Below, one piece after another: positions 27,307-41,188 of a stretch of DNA of 64,000 bases (positions are counted from its first letter, which is position 1; every line of letters starts with the position of its first letter). Location of the stretch: the NCBI RefSeq assembly GCF_035917995.1, contig NZ_CP109131.1:6758001-6822000 (forward strand), written 5' to 3'. This DNA is from Streptosporangium sp. NBC_01755 (GTDB taxonomy: Bacteria > Actinomycetota > Actinomycetes > Streptosporangiales > Streptosporangiaceae). The notes beneath the pieces were generated by a model that did not search any database, was not told the DNA's origin, and saw only the letters and a program-made list of their open reading frames with translations. The translations under genes were made by a program, and so were the position numbers.

Positions 27307-27424
27307 GGTCGACTCGTGCGTGAGGAGGGTTTCGCTGCGCTGAGCGGCCCATCGGCGGCCCATCTGGGCACATCGGGGCCCATCGGCGGTACAAGCGCGG
27401 TCGACTCGCGCGAGGAGGGTTTCG
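27307..27424. repeat. Diverged direct repeat in the tyrS leader
   Basis: GGTCGACTCG...GAGGAGGGTTTCG occurs at 27307-27334 and again at 27399-27424, the two copies differing by a few bases. Between them GGCCCATCGGCGG is also repeated. The whole 228-base gap before tyrS holds no gene. No T-box signature is present. Confidence 0.6.
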
Positions 27425-27502
27425 AGTGGCGCGACGGTGCTGCGATCGGGCAGGGTGTACGAGAGCGCTAAATGTCCCTTCGAGCATTGGAAAGCAAGGA
27501 TC

Positions 27503-28771
27503 GTGACCGACATTCTGGATGACCTCGCCTGGCGCGGCCTGATCGCGCAGTCCACCGACATCGACACCCTGCGCGGGGCGATGGCCGAGGGTCCGATCAC
27601 GGTCTATTGCGGCTTCGACCCGACCGCGCCCTCGCTGCACGTCGGCAACCTGGTCCCGTTGCTGACCCTCACCCGCCTGCAGCGGGCGGGCCACCGGGTC
27701 GTCGGCCTGGTGGGCGGCGCGACCGGCCTGATCGGCGACCCCAGTGGCCGGAGCACCGAGCGCTCGCTCAACTCCTCCGACGTGGTGGCCGAATGGGTCG
27801 CGCGGATCCGCGTCCAGCTGGAGAAGTTCCTCGACTTCTCGGATGAGACGGGCGGGATCCTCGTCAGCAACCTCGACTGGACCGAGGGCATGTCCGCGAT
27901 CGACTTCCTGCGTGACGTCGGCAAGCACTTCCCGGTCAACCGCATGCTCGCCCGCGAGTCGGTCTCCGCACGACTGGGAGGGGAGGGGCTCAGCTACACC
28001 GAGTTCAGCTACCAGATCCTGCAGGCCAACGACTACCTGGAGCTGAATCGGCGCTACGGCTGCACGCTCCAGATCGGCGGCAGCGACCAGTGGGGCAACA
28101 TCACCGCGGGAACCGACCTCATCCGCCGGGTGACGGGTGGCCATGTGCACGCCCTCACCGTGCCGTTGATCACCAAGGCGGACGGGACCAAGTTCGGCAA
28201 GACCGCCGGCGGCGCGGTCTGGCTCAACCCGGAGATGACCTCCCCGTACGCCTTCTACCAGTTCTGGCTGAACTCGGATGACCGGGACGTGGTGAAGTTC
28301 CTCAAGATCTACAGCTTCAGGTCCCGTGAGGAGATCGAGGAACTGGAGAAGACCGCCGCCGCGAGGCCCGCCGCGCGCGAGGCCCAGCGAGCACTCGCCG
28401 AGGAGTTCACCACGCTGCTGCACGGTGCCGACGAGTGCGCCGCGGTGATCGCCGCCTCGGCGGCCCTGTTCGGCCAGGGCTCCCTGGAGGAGCTGCCCGC
28501 GCGCACGCTTGGTGAGGCTCTCGCCGAGGTGCCGCGTGCCGAGGTCCCCGCACTGGGGGCGTCCTTTGTCGACCTGCTCGCCGAGAGCGGTCTGGTCAAG
28601 TCGAAGTCCGAGGCACGCCGCACTGTCAAGGAGGGCGGCGCCTATCTCAACAACAGCAAGGTCACCGACGAGGCGTACGTGCCGTCGGCCGATGATCTGC
28701 TCCATGGGCGCTTCCTGGTGCTCCGCAGGGGCAAGCGTTCGGTCGGCGGCGTCGAGATCGTCGAGGCCTGA
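27503..28771 (+). CDS. tyrS: Tyrosyl-tRNA synthetase
   Basis: Charges tRNA-Tyr. The 422-residue product is the TyrRS-1 type: the HIGH-like PSLHVGNL at about residue 43, [11 protein letters not shown] in the tyrosine pocket, KMSKS replaced by KFGKT (about residue 232), and a C-terminal S4 RNA-binding domain ([16 protein letters not shown]). The GTG start has GGAAAG eight bases upstream. It lies downstream of the arg cluster and just ahead of the rRNA operon. Confidence 0.97.
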   Translation: MTDILDDLAWRGLIAQSTDIDTLRGAMAEGPITVYCGFDPTAPSLHVGNLVPLLTLTRLQRAGHRVVGLVGGATGLIGDPSGRSTERSLNSSDVVAEWVARIRVQLEKFLDFSDETGGILVSNLDWTEGMSAIDFLRDVGKHFPVNRMLARESVSARLGGEGLSYTEFSYQILQANDYLELNRRYGCTLQIGGSDQWGNITAGTDLIRRVTGGHVHALTVPLITKADGTKFGKTAGGAVWLNPEMTSPYAFYQFWLNSDDRDVVKFLKIYSFRSREEIEELEKTAAARPAAREAQRALAEEFTTLLHGADECAAVIAASAALFGQGSLEELPARTLGEALAEVPRAEVPALGASFVDLLAESGLVKSKSEARRTVKEGGAYLNNSKVTDEAYVPSADDLLHGRFLVLRRGKRSVGGVEIVEA

Positions 28772-28829
28772 CCCCTCCTGCACTGTTGCCCTGCTCTTCT
28801 GCCAGGTCAAGGCGATGATTACCAGGGAT

Positions 28830-28857
28830 GGGCGCCCCGGCTTCGGCCGGGGCGCCC
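28830..28857 (+). terminator. Terminator-like hairpin after tyrS
   Basis: GGGCGCCCCGGC pairs with GCCGGGGCGCCC across a TTCG tetraloop, 58 bases after the tyrS stop. It is very stable but lacks a T-run, as is common in actinomycetes. Confidence 0.7.
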
Positions 28858-28947
28858 GCTGTCCCACTGCGTAACTTTCCGGTAGCAAACATGCCCAGGT
28901 TCCTTAAGGGACCCCTCTGACCTGCGGTTTTACCAAGCGCGGCTGAT

Positions 28948-28976
28948 TTGACGATGTTTCGGAAGGGGCATAGTCT
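28948..28976 (+). promoter_or_regulatory. rRNA operon promoter P1 (predicted)
   Basis: TTGACG (28948-28953) and TAGTCT (28971-28976) are 17 bases apart, about 470 bases upstream of 16S rRNA and followed by a T-run. Confidence 0.55.
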
Positions 28977-29202
28977 TTTTAATGCCCCGGGAGCGAGCCG
29001 GACGCCCGAGTCGGCGGACGGGCCCCAGGGACACTCCACTGAACGAACTTGAGAGTTCGAGCCCCACGCAGACCACCGGAAAACCGGTTGATTCGCTGTG
29101 GCCCGGATGACACGGTAGGTTCAGCGGGTTGCCTCGAAGGTAGGGCAACGAAAATCCTAGTGAACTTGCAGGGTTTGTGAAAAATGGCTGAGAGCTAGCG
29201 AT

Positions 29203-29230
29203 TTGACACGATCTTGACAAGCTGTAGGAT
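29203..29230 (+). promoter_or_regulatory. rRNA operon promoter P2 (predicted)
   Basis: A consensus TTGACA (29203-29208) and TAGGAT (29225-29230) with 16-base spacing, about 220 bases before 16S. The downstream leader contains the TTGAGAACTCAACAGTGTG element typical of actinobacterial rRNA leaders (antitermination and processing region). Confidence 0.75.
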
Positions 29231-29448
29231 TTAAATTACGAAACAGAGCGCCCCTGGTTCTCCGATCGAGTCCGGTCGGGACGACGGTGTACGCGTCCGT
29301 TTCTTGAGAACTCAACAGTGTGTTAAAAGCCAGTGCATGAAGCACAACCCTGTCCGACCTGCCCTTTGGGGTGGGAGGACGGATTCCTTTGGTTGAACAT
29401 CCATCATGTGAGATGGGTGCTTTCAGCCGGGAGCAACTGTTCAGACAT

Positions 29449-34505
<5,057 letters not shown>

Positions 34506-34576
34506 AAAGCAACATGCTTGATCTGTGCAGCGCTCTGTCCCTTCGCCGGGTCCGGAGCAGCGCCAGATCAAGGTCT

Positions 34577-34591
34577 TGCTCGCGTCCACTA
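34577..34591 (+). promoter_or_regulatory. Right arm of the 23S rRNA processing stem
   Basis: Perfect 15-base complement of 31359-31373, lying between 23S and 5S. It explains the otherwise conserved-looking spacer. Confidence 0.85.
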
Positions 34592-34634
34592 GGCAATTCT
34601 GAGACAGCAAACAGTGGTTTGTGTGTTTCATAGT

Positions 34635-34752
34635 GTTACGGCGGTTATGGCGAAGGGGAAACACCCGGTTACATTCCGAACCCGGAAGTTAAGCTCTTCA
34701 GCGCCGATGGTACTGCACCGGGGACGGTGTGGGAGAGTAGGTCGCCGCCGGA
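34635..34752 (+). rRNA. rrf: 5S ribosomal RNA
   Basis: About 118 bases starting GTTACGGCGGTTATGGCG, containing CCCGGTTACATTCCGAACC and GCGCCGATGGTACTGC, and ending GGTCGCCGCCGGAC, whose ends pair. This is the standard third gene of the operon. Confidence 0.95.
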
Positions 34753-34767
34753 CAATCTTTCATGTGA

Positions 34768-34795
34768 GGGCCCTCACCATTCGTGGTGGGGGCCT
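34768..34795 (+). terminator. rRNA operon terminator
   Basis: GGGCCCTCACCA pairs with TGGTGGGGGCC around TTCG, followed by TTCGTGTTTTC, 16 bases after 5S rRNA. Confidence 0.85.
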
Positions 34796-34800
34796 TCGTG

Positions 34801-35421
34801 TTTTCTGCCGGGAATCCGGGTGGCCGGTTGGTGGGATTCTCATGTTTTCCAGGGGAGTCCCGAAACGGGGCTGATCTTGGGCCTCGCCATCTGGGGGGGT
34901 TTTGGTGTTTTCTGCCTGGAACCTGGGAAGGGTCCCTGCGGGCTGTCCGAAAGGCTCTTCTGAGGGATTCCGGAAAGCACCCCAGGAGTAGGGGGCTGAG
35001 AGAAAAACTTGCCTGTACGGGTGGCTTTCATATTTTAGTTAGGGCCTCCAGGGGCTGCTGGGGGCTTTTCTCCATATGTAAAACGTCCGCTGAGCAGCCT
35101 TCGGCTTCACTGAACCTGCGATGGCCGGCGGGAGCCGGACGCTCCGCAGCGTTCTGAAATCCAACGATGGGTCGCGCCAAGATGTTCGTGATCATTTATG
35201 GATACCGAGGCAGGGCGTAGGGACTTTCAGGGGCTTGCTAGGCTGGAGAGGCCGGGCACCCCACCAGCGGGTGGCCTTCGTCGCGCCAGACCACGATAGG
35301 GCGGGGCAGCGATAGCGAACGGGGCGCACCCCGCGGCCGGAGACCGCCCGCATAGCGAATCGTCCCATCCGATCGAGGAGACGGGACGCGCTCGCAGAGT
35401 GAGCCAACGAATGGACCAGAA
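34801..35421. other. Gene-free spacer after the rRNA operon
   Basis: No convincing gene is seen in these 620 bases. Frames here lack actinobacterial codon bias and the GC content is lower than in the flanks. Its first part holds loosely repeated GTGTTTTCTGCC and CATGTTTTCC segments (near 34799, 34851, 34906), and around 35095 there is a small GCAGCCTTCGGCT hairpin. The promoter for the following repeat-protein gene should lie in its last 200 bases, but no box is clear. Confidence 0.5.
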
Positions 35422-38409
35422 GTGAACAGTGACAACGGGCCTGAAGGCGCGGGTCGACGCGAAGAGGGCGAAAACCGCGGATCTGGCGGTCAGGGAGGTC
35501 ACCGCGGCGATCGCGCAGGTGGCTACAGGGGACGTCCGGGAGACGGTCCCCGATATGGTGAGCGCCGAGAAGGGCGCACGGGCGGTTCGTACGGATCTCG
35601 TGACCGCGGGGACAGGCCGCCCTACAATCGTGACGACCGTGGTTCCGGTCGTCCTCCCTTCAATCGCGACGACCGACCGGGCGGCGGGCAGAGATCTTCG
35701 GGGCCGCGTGGTGAGAACCAGCGTTCCTACGGCGATCGTGACCAGTCCCGAAGTGGTTCCTCCGGGGCACGTGACCGCGGCGACAGGCCGTCGTTCAACC
35801 GTGACGACCGTGGTGAGCGCAAGCCCTTCAACCGCGACGATCGTCCCGCTGGGGATCGTCCGTCCTTCAACCGCGACAGCCGCGGTGGGGATCGTCCGTC
35901 GTTCAACCGTGATGATCGTGGTGGTGAGCGTCGCTCGTACGGTGATCGTGATCAGTCGCGTGGTCAGTATGGTTCGCGTCCCGGCAGTGGTGAGCGCAAG
36001 CCCTTCAACCGTGATGATCGTCCTGGTGGGGATCGTCCGTCGTTCAACCGTGATGATCGTGGTGGTGAGCGTCGCTCGTACGGTGATCGTGATCAGTCGC
36101 GTGGTCAGTATGGTTCGCGTCCCGGCAGTGGTGAGCGCAAGCCCTTCAATCGTGACGATCGTCCCGGTGGCGGTTATCGGGGAGATCGCGGCGACAGGCC
36201 GTCGTTCAACCGTGACGACCGTGGTGAGCGCAAGCCCTTCAACCGCGACGATCGTCCCGCTGGGGATCGTCCGTCCTTCAACCGCGACAGCCGCGGTGGG
36301 GATCGTCCGTCGTTCAACCGTGATGATCGTGGTGGTGAGCGTCGCTCGTACGGTGATCGTGATCAGTCGCGTGGTCAGTATGGTTCGCGTCCCGGCAGTG
36401 GTGAGCGCAAGCCCTTCAATCGTGACGATCGTCCCGGTGGCGGTTATCGGGGAGATCGCGGCGACAGGCCGTCGTTCAACCGTGACGACCGTGGTGAGCG
36501 CAAGCCCTTCAACCGCGACGATCGTCCCGCTGGGGATCGTCCGTCCTTCAACCGCGACAGCCGCGGTGGGGATCGTCCGTCGTTCAACCGTGATGATCGT
36601 GGTGGTGAGCGTCGCTCGTACGGTGATCGTGATCAGTCGCGTGGTCAGTATGGTTCGCGTCCCGGCAGTGGTGAGCGCAAGCCCTTCAATCGTGACGATC
36701 GTCCCGGTGGCGGTTATCGGGGAGATCGCGGCGACAGGCCGTCGTTCAACCGTGACGACCGTGGTGAGCGCAAGCCCTTCAACCGCGACGATCGTCCCGC
36801 TGGGGATCGTCCGTCCTTCAACCGCGACAGCCGCGGTGGGGATCGTCCGTCCTTCAACCGCGACAGCCGCGGTGGGGATCGTCCGTCCTTCAACCGCGAC
36901 AGCCGCGGTGGGGATCGTCCGTCCTTCAACCGCGACAGCCGCGGTGGGGATCGTCCGTCGTTCAACCGTGATGATCGTGGTGGTGAGCGTCGCTCGTACG
37001 GTGACCGCGACCAGGCCCGTAGCCGTTACGGTTCGCGTCCCGACAGTGGCGAGCGCAAGCCCTTCAACCGCGATGACCGTGGGGATCGTCCGTCGTTCAA
37101 CCGTGACGACCGTGGTGAGCGCAGGCCGTTCAATCGCGATGATCGTCCCGCTGGCGGTTACCGGGGAGATCGCGACGGCGAGGGGTCACGCACCCGTTAT
37201 GGCCGGGATGACCGGCCAGGCGGCCGCGATGAGGCCCCCATCCGTCAGCGTGAGGAATTGCCCGAGCTTGCCCCGGACATCACCGCGGAGGAGCTCGACA
37301 AGGAGATTCGCGAGGAACTGCGTTCCCTTCCGCTTGACCTCGCAGAGTTGATCTCTCGCCACCTCGTGGCGGCTGAGAGGGCTCTGGGCGAGGACAACGC
37401 GGAGCGGGCGTACGAGCACGCCAAGGTCGCCCGTCGCTTCGCGGCCAGGATCGGGGTGATCCGTGAGGCGGTCGGTATCGCGGCCTACCGTGCCGGCCAC
37501 TTCTCTGAAGCACTCAGTGACCTGCGCGCGGCCCGTCGGATGACGGGTTCTGACTCGTTCCTGCCGATCATGGCGGACTGCGAGCGTGGTCTCGGCCGTC
37601 CCGAGCGCGCCCTTGACCTGGTCCGCTCCAAGGAGGCCGAGCGGCTCGACCGAGTCGGCAAGATCGAGCTGGCCATTGTGGAGTCCGGCGCCCGGCGTGA
37701 TCTCGGTCAGAACGATGCGGCGGTCATCACCCTCCAGCGCCTTCCCGAGTTGCGCGACACGCGTCCCCAGCCCTGGTCGGCCCGTCTCGCCTTTGCCTAC
37801 GCCGACGCGCTGTTCGAAGCGGGCCACGAGGGGCCCGCCATCGAGTGGTTCGGCCGGGCGATGGCTTTCGACGAGGATGGCGAGACCGACGCGGCCGAGC
37901 GCTATGCGGAGCTGACCGGGGCCGTCATCGAGGATCTCGAAGAGGACGACGACGAGGTCGGGGAGGGCATCGACGACGACCCCCGCTTCCTGGACGATGC
38001 CGATGCCGATGCCGAGTTCGACGACGACGTCGTTGACGAGGACGATGAGGCCGACGTCGACATCGACGACGCAGCGACTCTGGACGCGGAGATCGAGGAC
38101 GAAGACGATCTCTACGAGGACGCGTTCGGCACGGGCAGGTCCGTGGCCGGTGACGCCCTGGACAACGGCTCTTCCGACAAGGGCAGCTCTTCCGAGAACG
38201 GAGCGGCCGGTACCGAGCGGAAGATCCAGGAGAAGGTGGGAAAGGTCGATCTAGCTGTCGGGCCGGCCTTCATCGAACCTGACTTCGGCGACATTCTCAG
38301 CGACGCGCCCGATGTCGACTCCGATGTCGACGGCGACCGGGACGAGAATGACCGGGACGAGGACGGCGAGCAGGGCCAGAACCACCGGAGCAAGCCCGAG
38401 GAGAAGTAG
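35422..38409 (+). CDS. Giant FNRDD/RG low-complexity protein with a TPR-like domain and acidic tail
   Basis: A 995-residue protein in three parts. Residues about 1-605 are disordered, made of R, G, D, S, N, P, F and Y, with about 28 copies of FNRD plus SYGDRDQ and GSRPGSGERK modules and no hydrophobic core. Residues about 610-835 are a helical TPR-like domain (SRHLVAAERALGEDNAERAYEHA as region landmark, AGHFSEALSDLRAA, GLGRPERALDL). Residues 836-995 are strongly acidic (Asp/Glu runs). Actinobacteria often carry a TPR protein in this neighbourhood (Rv1691-like), usually with a much shorter charged N-terminus. Aromatic plus Arg-rich repeats resemble RNA-binding, phase-separating RGG proteins. 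That function is inference. The GTG start lacks a clear ribosome site. Confidence 0.85.
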   Translation: MNSDNGPEGAGRREEGENRGSGGQGGHRGDRAGGYRGRPGDGPRYGERREGRTGGSYGSRDRGDRPPYNRDDRGSGRPPFNRDDRPGGGQRSSGPRGENQRSYGDRDQSRSGSSGARDRGDRPSFNRDDRGERKPFNRDDRPAGDRPSFNRDSRGGDRPSFNRDDRGGERRSYGDRDQSRGQYGSRPGSGERKPFNRDDRPGGDRPSFNRDDRGGERRSYGDRDQSRGQYGSRPGSGERKPFNRDDRPGGGYRGDRGDRPSFNRDDRGERKPFNRDDRPAGDRPSFNRDSRGGDRPSFNRDDRGGERRSYGDRDQSRGQYGSRPGSGERKPFNRDDRPGGGYRGDRGDRPSFNRDDRGERKPFNRDDRPAGDRPSFNRDSRGGDRPSFNRDDRGGERRSYGDRDQSRGQYGSRPGSGERKPFNRDDRPGGGYRGDRGDRPSFNRDDRGERKPFNRDDRPAGDRPSFNRDSRGGDRPSFNRDSRGGDRPSFNRDSRGGDRPSFNRDSRGGDRPSFNRDDRGGERRSYGDRDQARSRYGSRPDSGERKPFNRDDRGDRPSFNRDDRGERRPFNRDDRPAGGYRGDRDGEGSRTRYGRDDRPGGRDEAPIRQREELPELAPDITAEELDKEIREELRSLPLDLAELISRHLVAAERALGEDNAERAYEHAKVARRFAARIGVIREAVGIAAYRAGHFSEALSDLRAARRMTGSDSFLPIMADCERGLGRPERALDLVRSKEAERLDRVGKIELAIVESGARRDLGQNDAAVITLQRLPELRDTRPQPWSARLAFAYADALFEAGHEGPAIEWFGRAMAFDEDGETDAAERYAELTGAVIEDLEEDDDEVGEGIDDDPRFLDDADADAEFDDDVVDEDDEADVDIDDAATLDAEIEDEDDLYEDAFGTGRSVAGDALDNGSSDKGSSSENGAAGTERKIQEKVGKVDLAVGPAFIEPDFGDILSDAPDVDSDVDGDRDENDRDEDGEQGQNHRSKPEEK
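36172..36981 (+). repeat. 270-nt tandem coding repeats (about three copies)
   Basis: The segment starting CGGTTATCGGGGAGATCGCG recurs at 36171, 36441 and 36711, exactly 270 bases (90 codons) apart. As far as I compared them by eye, copies 1 and 2 are identical in nucleotides, including third positions. The third copy is interrupted by the 36-nt expansion. A partial related unit lies before 36171. Confidence 0.9.
36817..36960 (+). repeat. 36-nt tandem coding repeat, four copies
   Basis: A 12-residue module (GGDRPSFNRDSR) is repeated four times in tandem with the same codons. The other 270-nt units contain it once. It is a nested expansion inside the larger repeat. Confidence 0.9.
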
Positions 38410-38428
38410 TCCCGGGGACTTCTAGCAC

Positions 38429-38459
38429 ATTTCGGGTGAACGAGCCGTTCACCCGAAAT
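38429..38459. terminator. Bidirectional terminator between convergent genes
   Basis: A perfect 14-bp stem, ATTTCGGGTGAACG with CGTTCACCCGAAAT, with loop AGC. It lies between the repeat-protein gene and the convergent MBL hydrolase gene, and both flanks have A/T at the stem base. Confidence 0.8.
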
Positions 38460-38499
38460 CGCGCTTCCAAGGCCGTCCCGGATCTAAGGGGACGCGTCC

Positions 38500-39426
38500 T
38501 TACGGCTGTAGCCGGTCCAGCCAGTGCAGGATTCCGGCCACGTTGGACGGGGCGCCGCTCAGCAGCTCGAACTGCTCGGCGGTCGCCTCGTCCGCCTTCA
38601 GTGCCGCGTAGCGGTCGCGGGTCCGCTCCCTGACCATGGCCACCGCGTGGTCCAGGTCCATGGCCTGCGCGCGAGCCTGACGGGTCAGGTCAACCCAGAC
38701 GCGCAACTCCTCGGCGGAGCGTCCCAGGATCTCTTCCACGTCCGTGACCGGCCCGTAGTGGCTGAAGAGCAGTCGTTGCGGGCCCAGCGCCTCGAACAGG
38801 GCGATCGAGTCCAGCGCGGTCTGCAGGTCGAAGTCCGGCGGAGGTGTGGCGGGGCGTAGGTCACCCGTCTCCGGAAGATAGACCCCGGCCGCGTCGCCGA
38901 CGTAGAGGTCGCCGGTGCCGGAGTCGATGAGCCCCACGTGATGTCTGGCGTGTCCGGGGGAGTAGTGGCTGCTCAGCGTGCGCCCGTTGCCGAGGTCGAT
39001 GCTGCCCGTGTCGCCGAGCGCGCGAATTCGTGAGGCTTCGGTGGGGGAGAGCTCGCCGAACAGGATGTCCAGCTTGTCGCCCCAGACCATTCGCGCGCTG
39101 GCCATCAGCCTGGACGGGTCGGCGAGGTGCCGGGCGCCTTTCTCGTGAACCACGATCTCCGCGTCCGGGTAGAAACCGGCGATGTCCCCAACCCCACCCG
39201 CGTGGTCCAGATGGATGTGCGTGACAACGACCGTGGCGAGATCTGCCGGGCCGACGCCCAGCGAGGTCAGGGCGTCGCGTACCACGGGAGCCGAGGTGGA
39301 GGTGCCCGTCTCCACCAGGCAGGGGCGATCTCCGAGAATCAGATATCCAGCCGTGATGCTGGAGTATCCGGCCATCCTCGTGTCGATCTCATAAACGTCT
39401 CCGCCGAGGGCGGTGATGTTGTCCAC
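38500..39426 (-). CDS. MBL-fold metallo-hydrolase
   Basis: A 308-residue metallo-beta-lactamase-fold protein. The metal-binding THIHLDHAGG is near residue 72, SPGHARHHV supplies the next His, GDAAGVY the bridging Asp, and LFSHYGPV the last His. The C-terminal 80 residues are helical and charged. The substrate is unknown. The layout resembles the broad glyoxalase II-like group that includes many uncharacterised actinobacterial hydrolases. It is a single gene convergent with the repeat-protein gene and starts at an ATG at 39426. Confidence 0.88.
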   Translation of the reverse strand: MDNITALGGDVYEIDTRMAGYSSITAGYLILGDRPCLVETGTSTSAPVVRDALTSLGVGPADLATVVVTHIHLDHAGGVGDIAGFYPDAEIVVHEKGARHLADPSRLMASARMVWGDKLDILFGELSPTEASRIRALGDTGSIDLGNGRTLSSHYSPGHARHHVGLIDSGTGDLYVGDAAGVYLPETGDLRPATPPPDFDLQTALDSIALFEALGPQRLLFSHYGPVTDVEEILGRSAEELRVWVDLTRQARAQAMDLDHAVAMVRERTRDRYAALKADEATAEQFELLSGAPSNVAGILHWLDRLQP

Positions 39427-39628
39427 AGGTCACCTCATAGCTGGAACCGGCGTCCCCAGAACGGTATTCGGCCATTCCGGTGCAGCTGACATCGTAGAGA
39501 GTCGTTCTCGATCGCTCGAGCCGCCCCCGCCGGTGTGTTCACTTCCGTACGCGAAGAATGGCGTCGGAGGCAGAGGGTGGAGCCGAAGCCCGCCTGGAGC
39601 GAGCCGGTGCCGTTCGTGCGGGCTGCGG

Positions 39629-39693
39629 AGTCCTCTCCAGGGTGAAGGGGATGTCCTCTCCAAGGTGAAGGAGGCGTTCTCTCCGGGGTGGGC
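39629..39693. repeat. 23-nt tandem repeat, three diverged copies
   Basis: TCCTCTCCAGGGTGAAGG (39631), TCCTCTCCAAGGTGAAGG (39654) and TTCTCTCCGGGGTGGGC (39677) are spaced by 23 bases in the 279-base gene-free gap between the DUF1015 gene end and the MBL gene start. Confidence 0.7.
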
Positions 39694-39705
39694 AGGTTAT
39701 ACCCG

Positions 39706-41076
39706 TCATTGTTTCCCAAACCGTTGGGAGTCCGAGATGTCAGAGTCTCTCCAAGCCCCGGCCTCCTGGGGAGCCGGACCACTCGTGGGCGGAGCCTGTG
39801 CCGGGGTGGTGAGCAGACGCAGGACCAGACCGGTTCGGGGCTTGGGGCCGAAGGAGGTGGACTTGCGGGGCACCCGTTCTCCCCGGGCCGCGATCGAGAG
39901 CACATCGTCGACCGCCAGCGGGCGCAGCAGCACCGCCGTCCCGCCGGAGGCCCGTGCGAGCTGTACGGCGGCCTTCGGATCATGGTGGACGACGCGCACC
40001 GAACGCTCGTCGTCCTGCATCCCCCATACCTTCGGCAGGAGGAACTCCGCGAGGATGGAAGTGTTCAGCGCACGCCATCCGGTCGAGCGGTCGGTCGGCA
40101 TGGCGTGCGCGAGCCGGTCGGGGTCGGGATCGGTGAGCAGGTAGGTGAGATCCCCGCCGGACAGCAGGTAGGCGGGTCCGGTGCTCTCCTCCAGTGCGGC
40201 CAGCCCCTCGGTCAGGTCCGCGTGCTCCCGTACCCGCCACGAGCCGCTGGCCTTGGCCAGCGCCTCCCTGAGCGGCAGTTCGGGAATGACCCGATGGATG
40301 GCCTTCAGATGCGGGGGGTAGGCGCTGGAGTCCACCAGGAGCGCGAGACCGAAATCCCAGGGCCCCGGCTCTGTGGGTCTCGCGGCGCGGTGTTCCCGCT
40401 GGAGCGCGAGGTAGGTGGCGTAGCGGTGGTGCCCGTCGGCGATGAGGGCCTGGCGGGGGCGGAGATCGGCGTTGATGGAGGCGAGTTCACCGGTGTCGGT
40501 GACGGCCCACAGCCGGTGCCTGACCCCGTCGTTGGTCACCGCCTCCGCCAGCGGTGGCCGGGATGCGGCGATCCGGTCGACGAGGCGGGTGGCGGCGCCG
40601 CCCGCGCCGTCGTAGAGCAGGAAGATCGGCTCCAGGTTGGCTTCCGTGGTGCGCATCAGCGCCAGCCGGTTGGCGACCGGTCCGGGCATCACGTTCTCGT
40701 GAGGCAGGACGATGTGCAGTTCCGGACCGGCCAGGCCCACGTCGCCGATGAGCCCGCGCTGCAGGATCCCGGGCCCCGACTGCTCGTAGACGTAGATCGC
40801 GGGTGTCTCGTCGGCGGCCAGCACTCCGGAGGAGAGCCACTCCTGAAGCGTCTCCCGCGCCTCGGCGCACCTGGGACGGACGATGCCAGGAAGGATCAAA
40901 CGCACTACGTTGTTGGGGTGGGTGTCGAGTAACTCCCGTAGGCCCGCCTCGTCGATGAGATCGTAAGGCGGTGAGGTGACCCCTGCCAGATCGTCGACCG
41001 TGAACCGTACGCCGCGGAACGGGCGTAGCACCAGCCCGTCGGGCACCGGCAGTTCAGGATTCGCCATAGAGGGCAT
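39706..41076 (-). CDS. DUF1015 family protein
   Basis: A 456-residue protein of the widespread DUF1015 family (function unestablished). Family landmarks are SPPYDLIDEAG near residue 35, HPNNVVRLILP, YVYEQ, the strictly conserved IADGHHRYATYLAL near residue 213, and PRKSTSFGPKPRTGLVLRLL near the end. The last 25 residues (after TPAQAPPTSGP) are extra and disordered. Starts at 41076 or 41067 are possible, and neither has a strong ribosome site. It is divergent from the small TPR gene. Confidence 0.88.
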   Translation of the reverse strand: MPSMANPELPVPDGLVLRPFRGVRFTVDDLAGVTSPPYDLIDEAGLRELLDTHPNNVVRLILPGIVRPRCAEARETLQEWLSSGVLAADETPAIYVYEQSGPGILQRGLIGDVGLAGPELHIVLPHENVMPGPVANRLALMRTTEANLEPIFLLYDGAGGAATRLVDRIAASRPPLAEAVTNDGVRHRLWAVTDTGELASINADLRPRQALIADGHHRYATYLALQREHRAARPTEPGPWDFGLALLVDSSAYPPHLKAIHRVIPELPLREALAKASGSWRVREHADLTEGLAALEESTGPAYLLSGGDLTYLLTDPDPDRLAHAMPTDRSTGWRALNTSILAEFLLPKVWGMQDDERSVRVVHHDPKAAVQLARASGGTAVLLRPLAVDDVLSIAARGERVPRKSTSFGPKPRTGLVLRLLTTPAQAPPTSGPAPQEAGAWRDSDISDSQRFGKQ

Positions 41077-41188
41077 GCTGCCATAAAGGCCTGAAACGGC
41101 CGGGTGTCGCCTTGAGGCTGCGGTGGTGCCCGGTCCCGTCAGGGAGTCGGCCAGATCTGTCGTCTGTCGATGAAGGAGGCCTCACACG

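Noticed and set aside
27275-27502. T-box riboswitch before tyrS
   Set aside because: The T-box core (GGTGG-ACCGCG type) is absent. Actinobacterial T-boxes are mainly known for ileS.
26171-28888. A 905-codon minus-strand open frame opposite argH, the glycosylase and tyrS genes
   Set aside because: Shadow of three well-supported plus-strand genes.
29000-29075. A tRNA-like GAGAGTTCGAGCCCC segment upstream of 16S
   Set aside because: The T-stem halves are not complementary and no acceptor or D-arm pairing exists.
36172-36981. Possible CRISPR array because of regular repeats
   Set aside because: Units are directly adjacent without variable spacers, are 36 and 270 nt long, and encode protein. 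No cas genes are near.
35429-37351. A 640-codon open frame in +2 relative to the FNRDD protein, rich in Val, Ile, Thr and Ser
   Set aside because: It is open only because the repeated DNA lacks stops in that frame. It ends soon after the repeats and has no folded-domain sequence or ribosome site.
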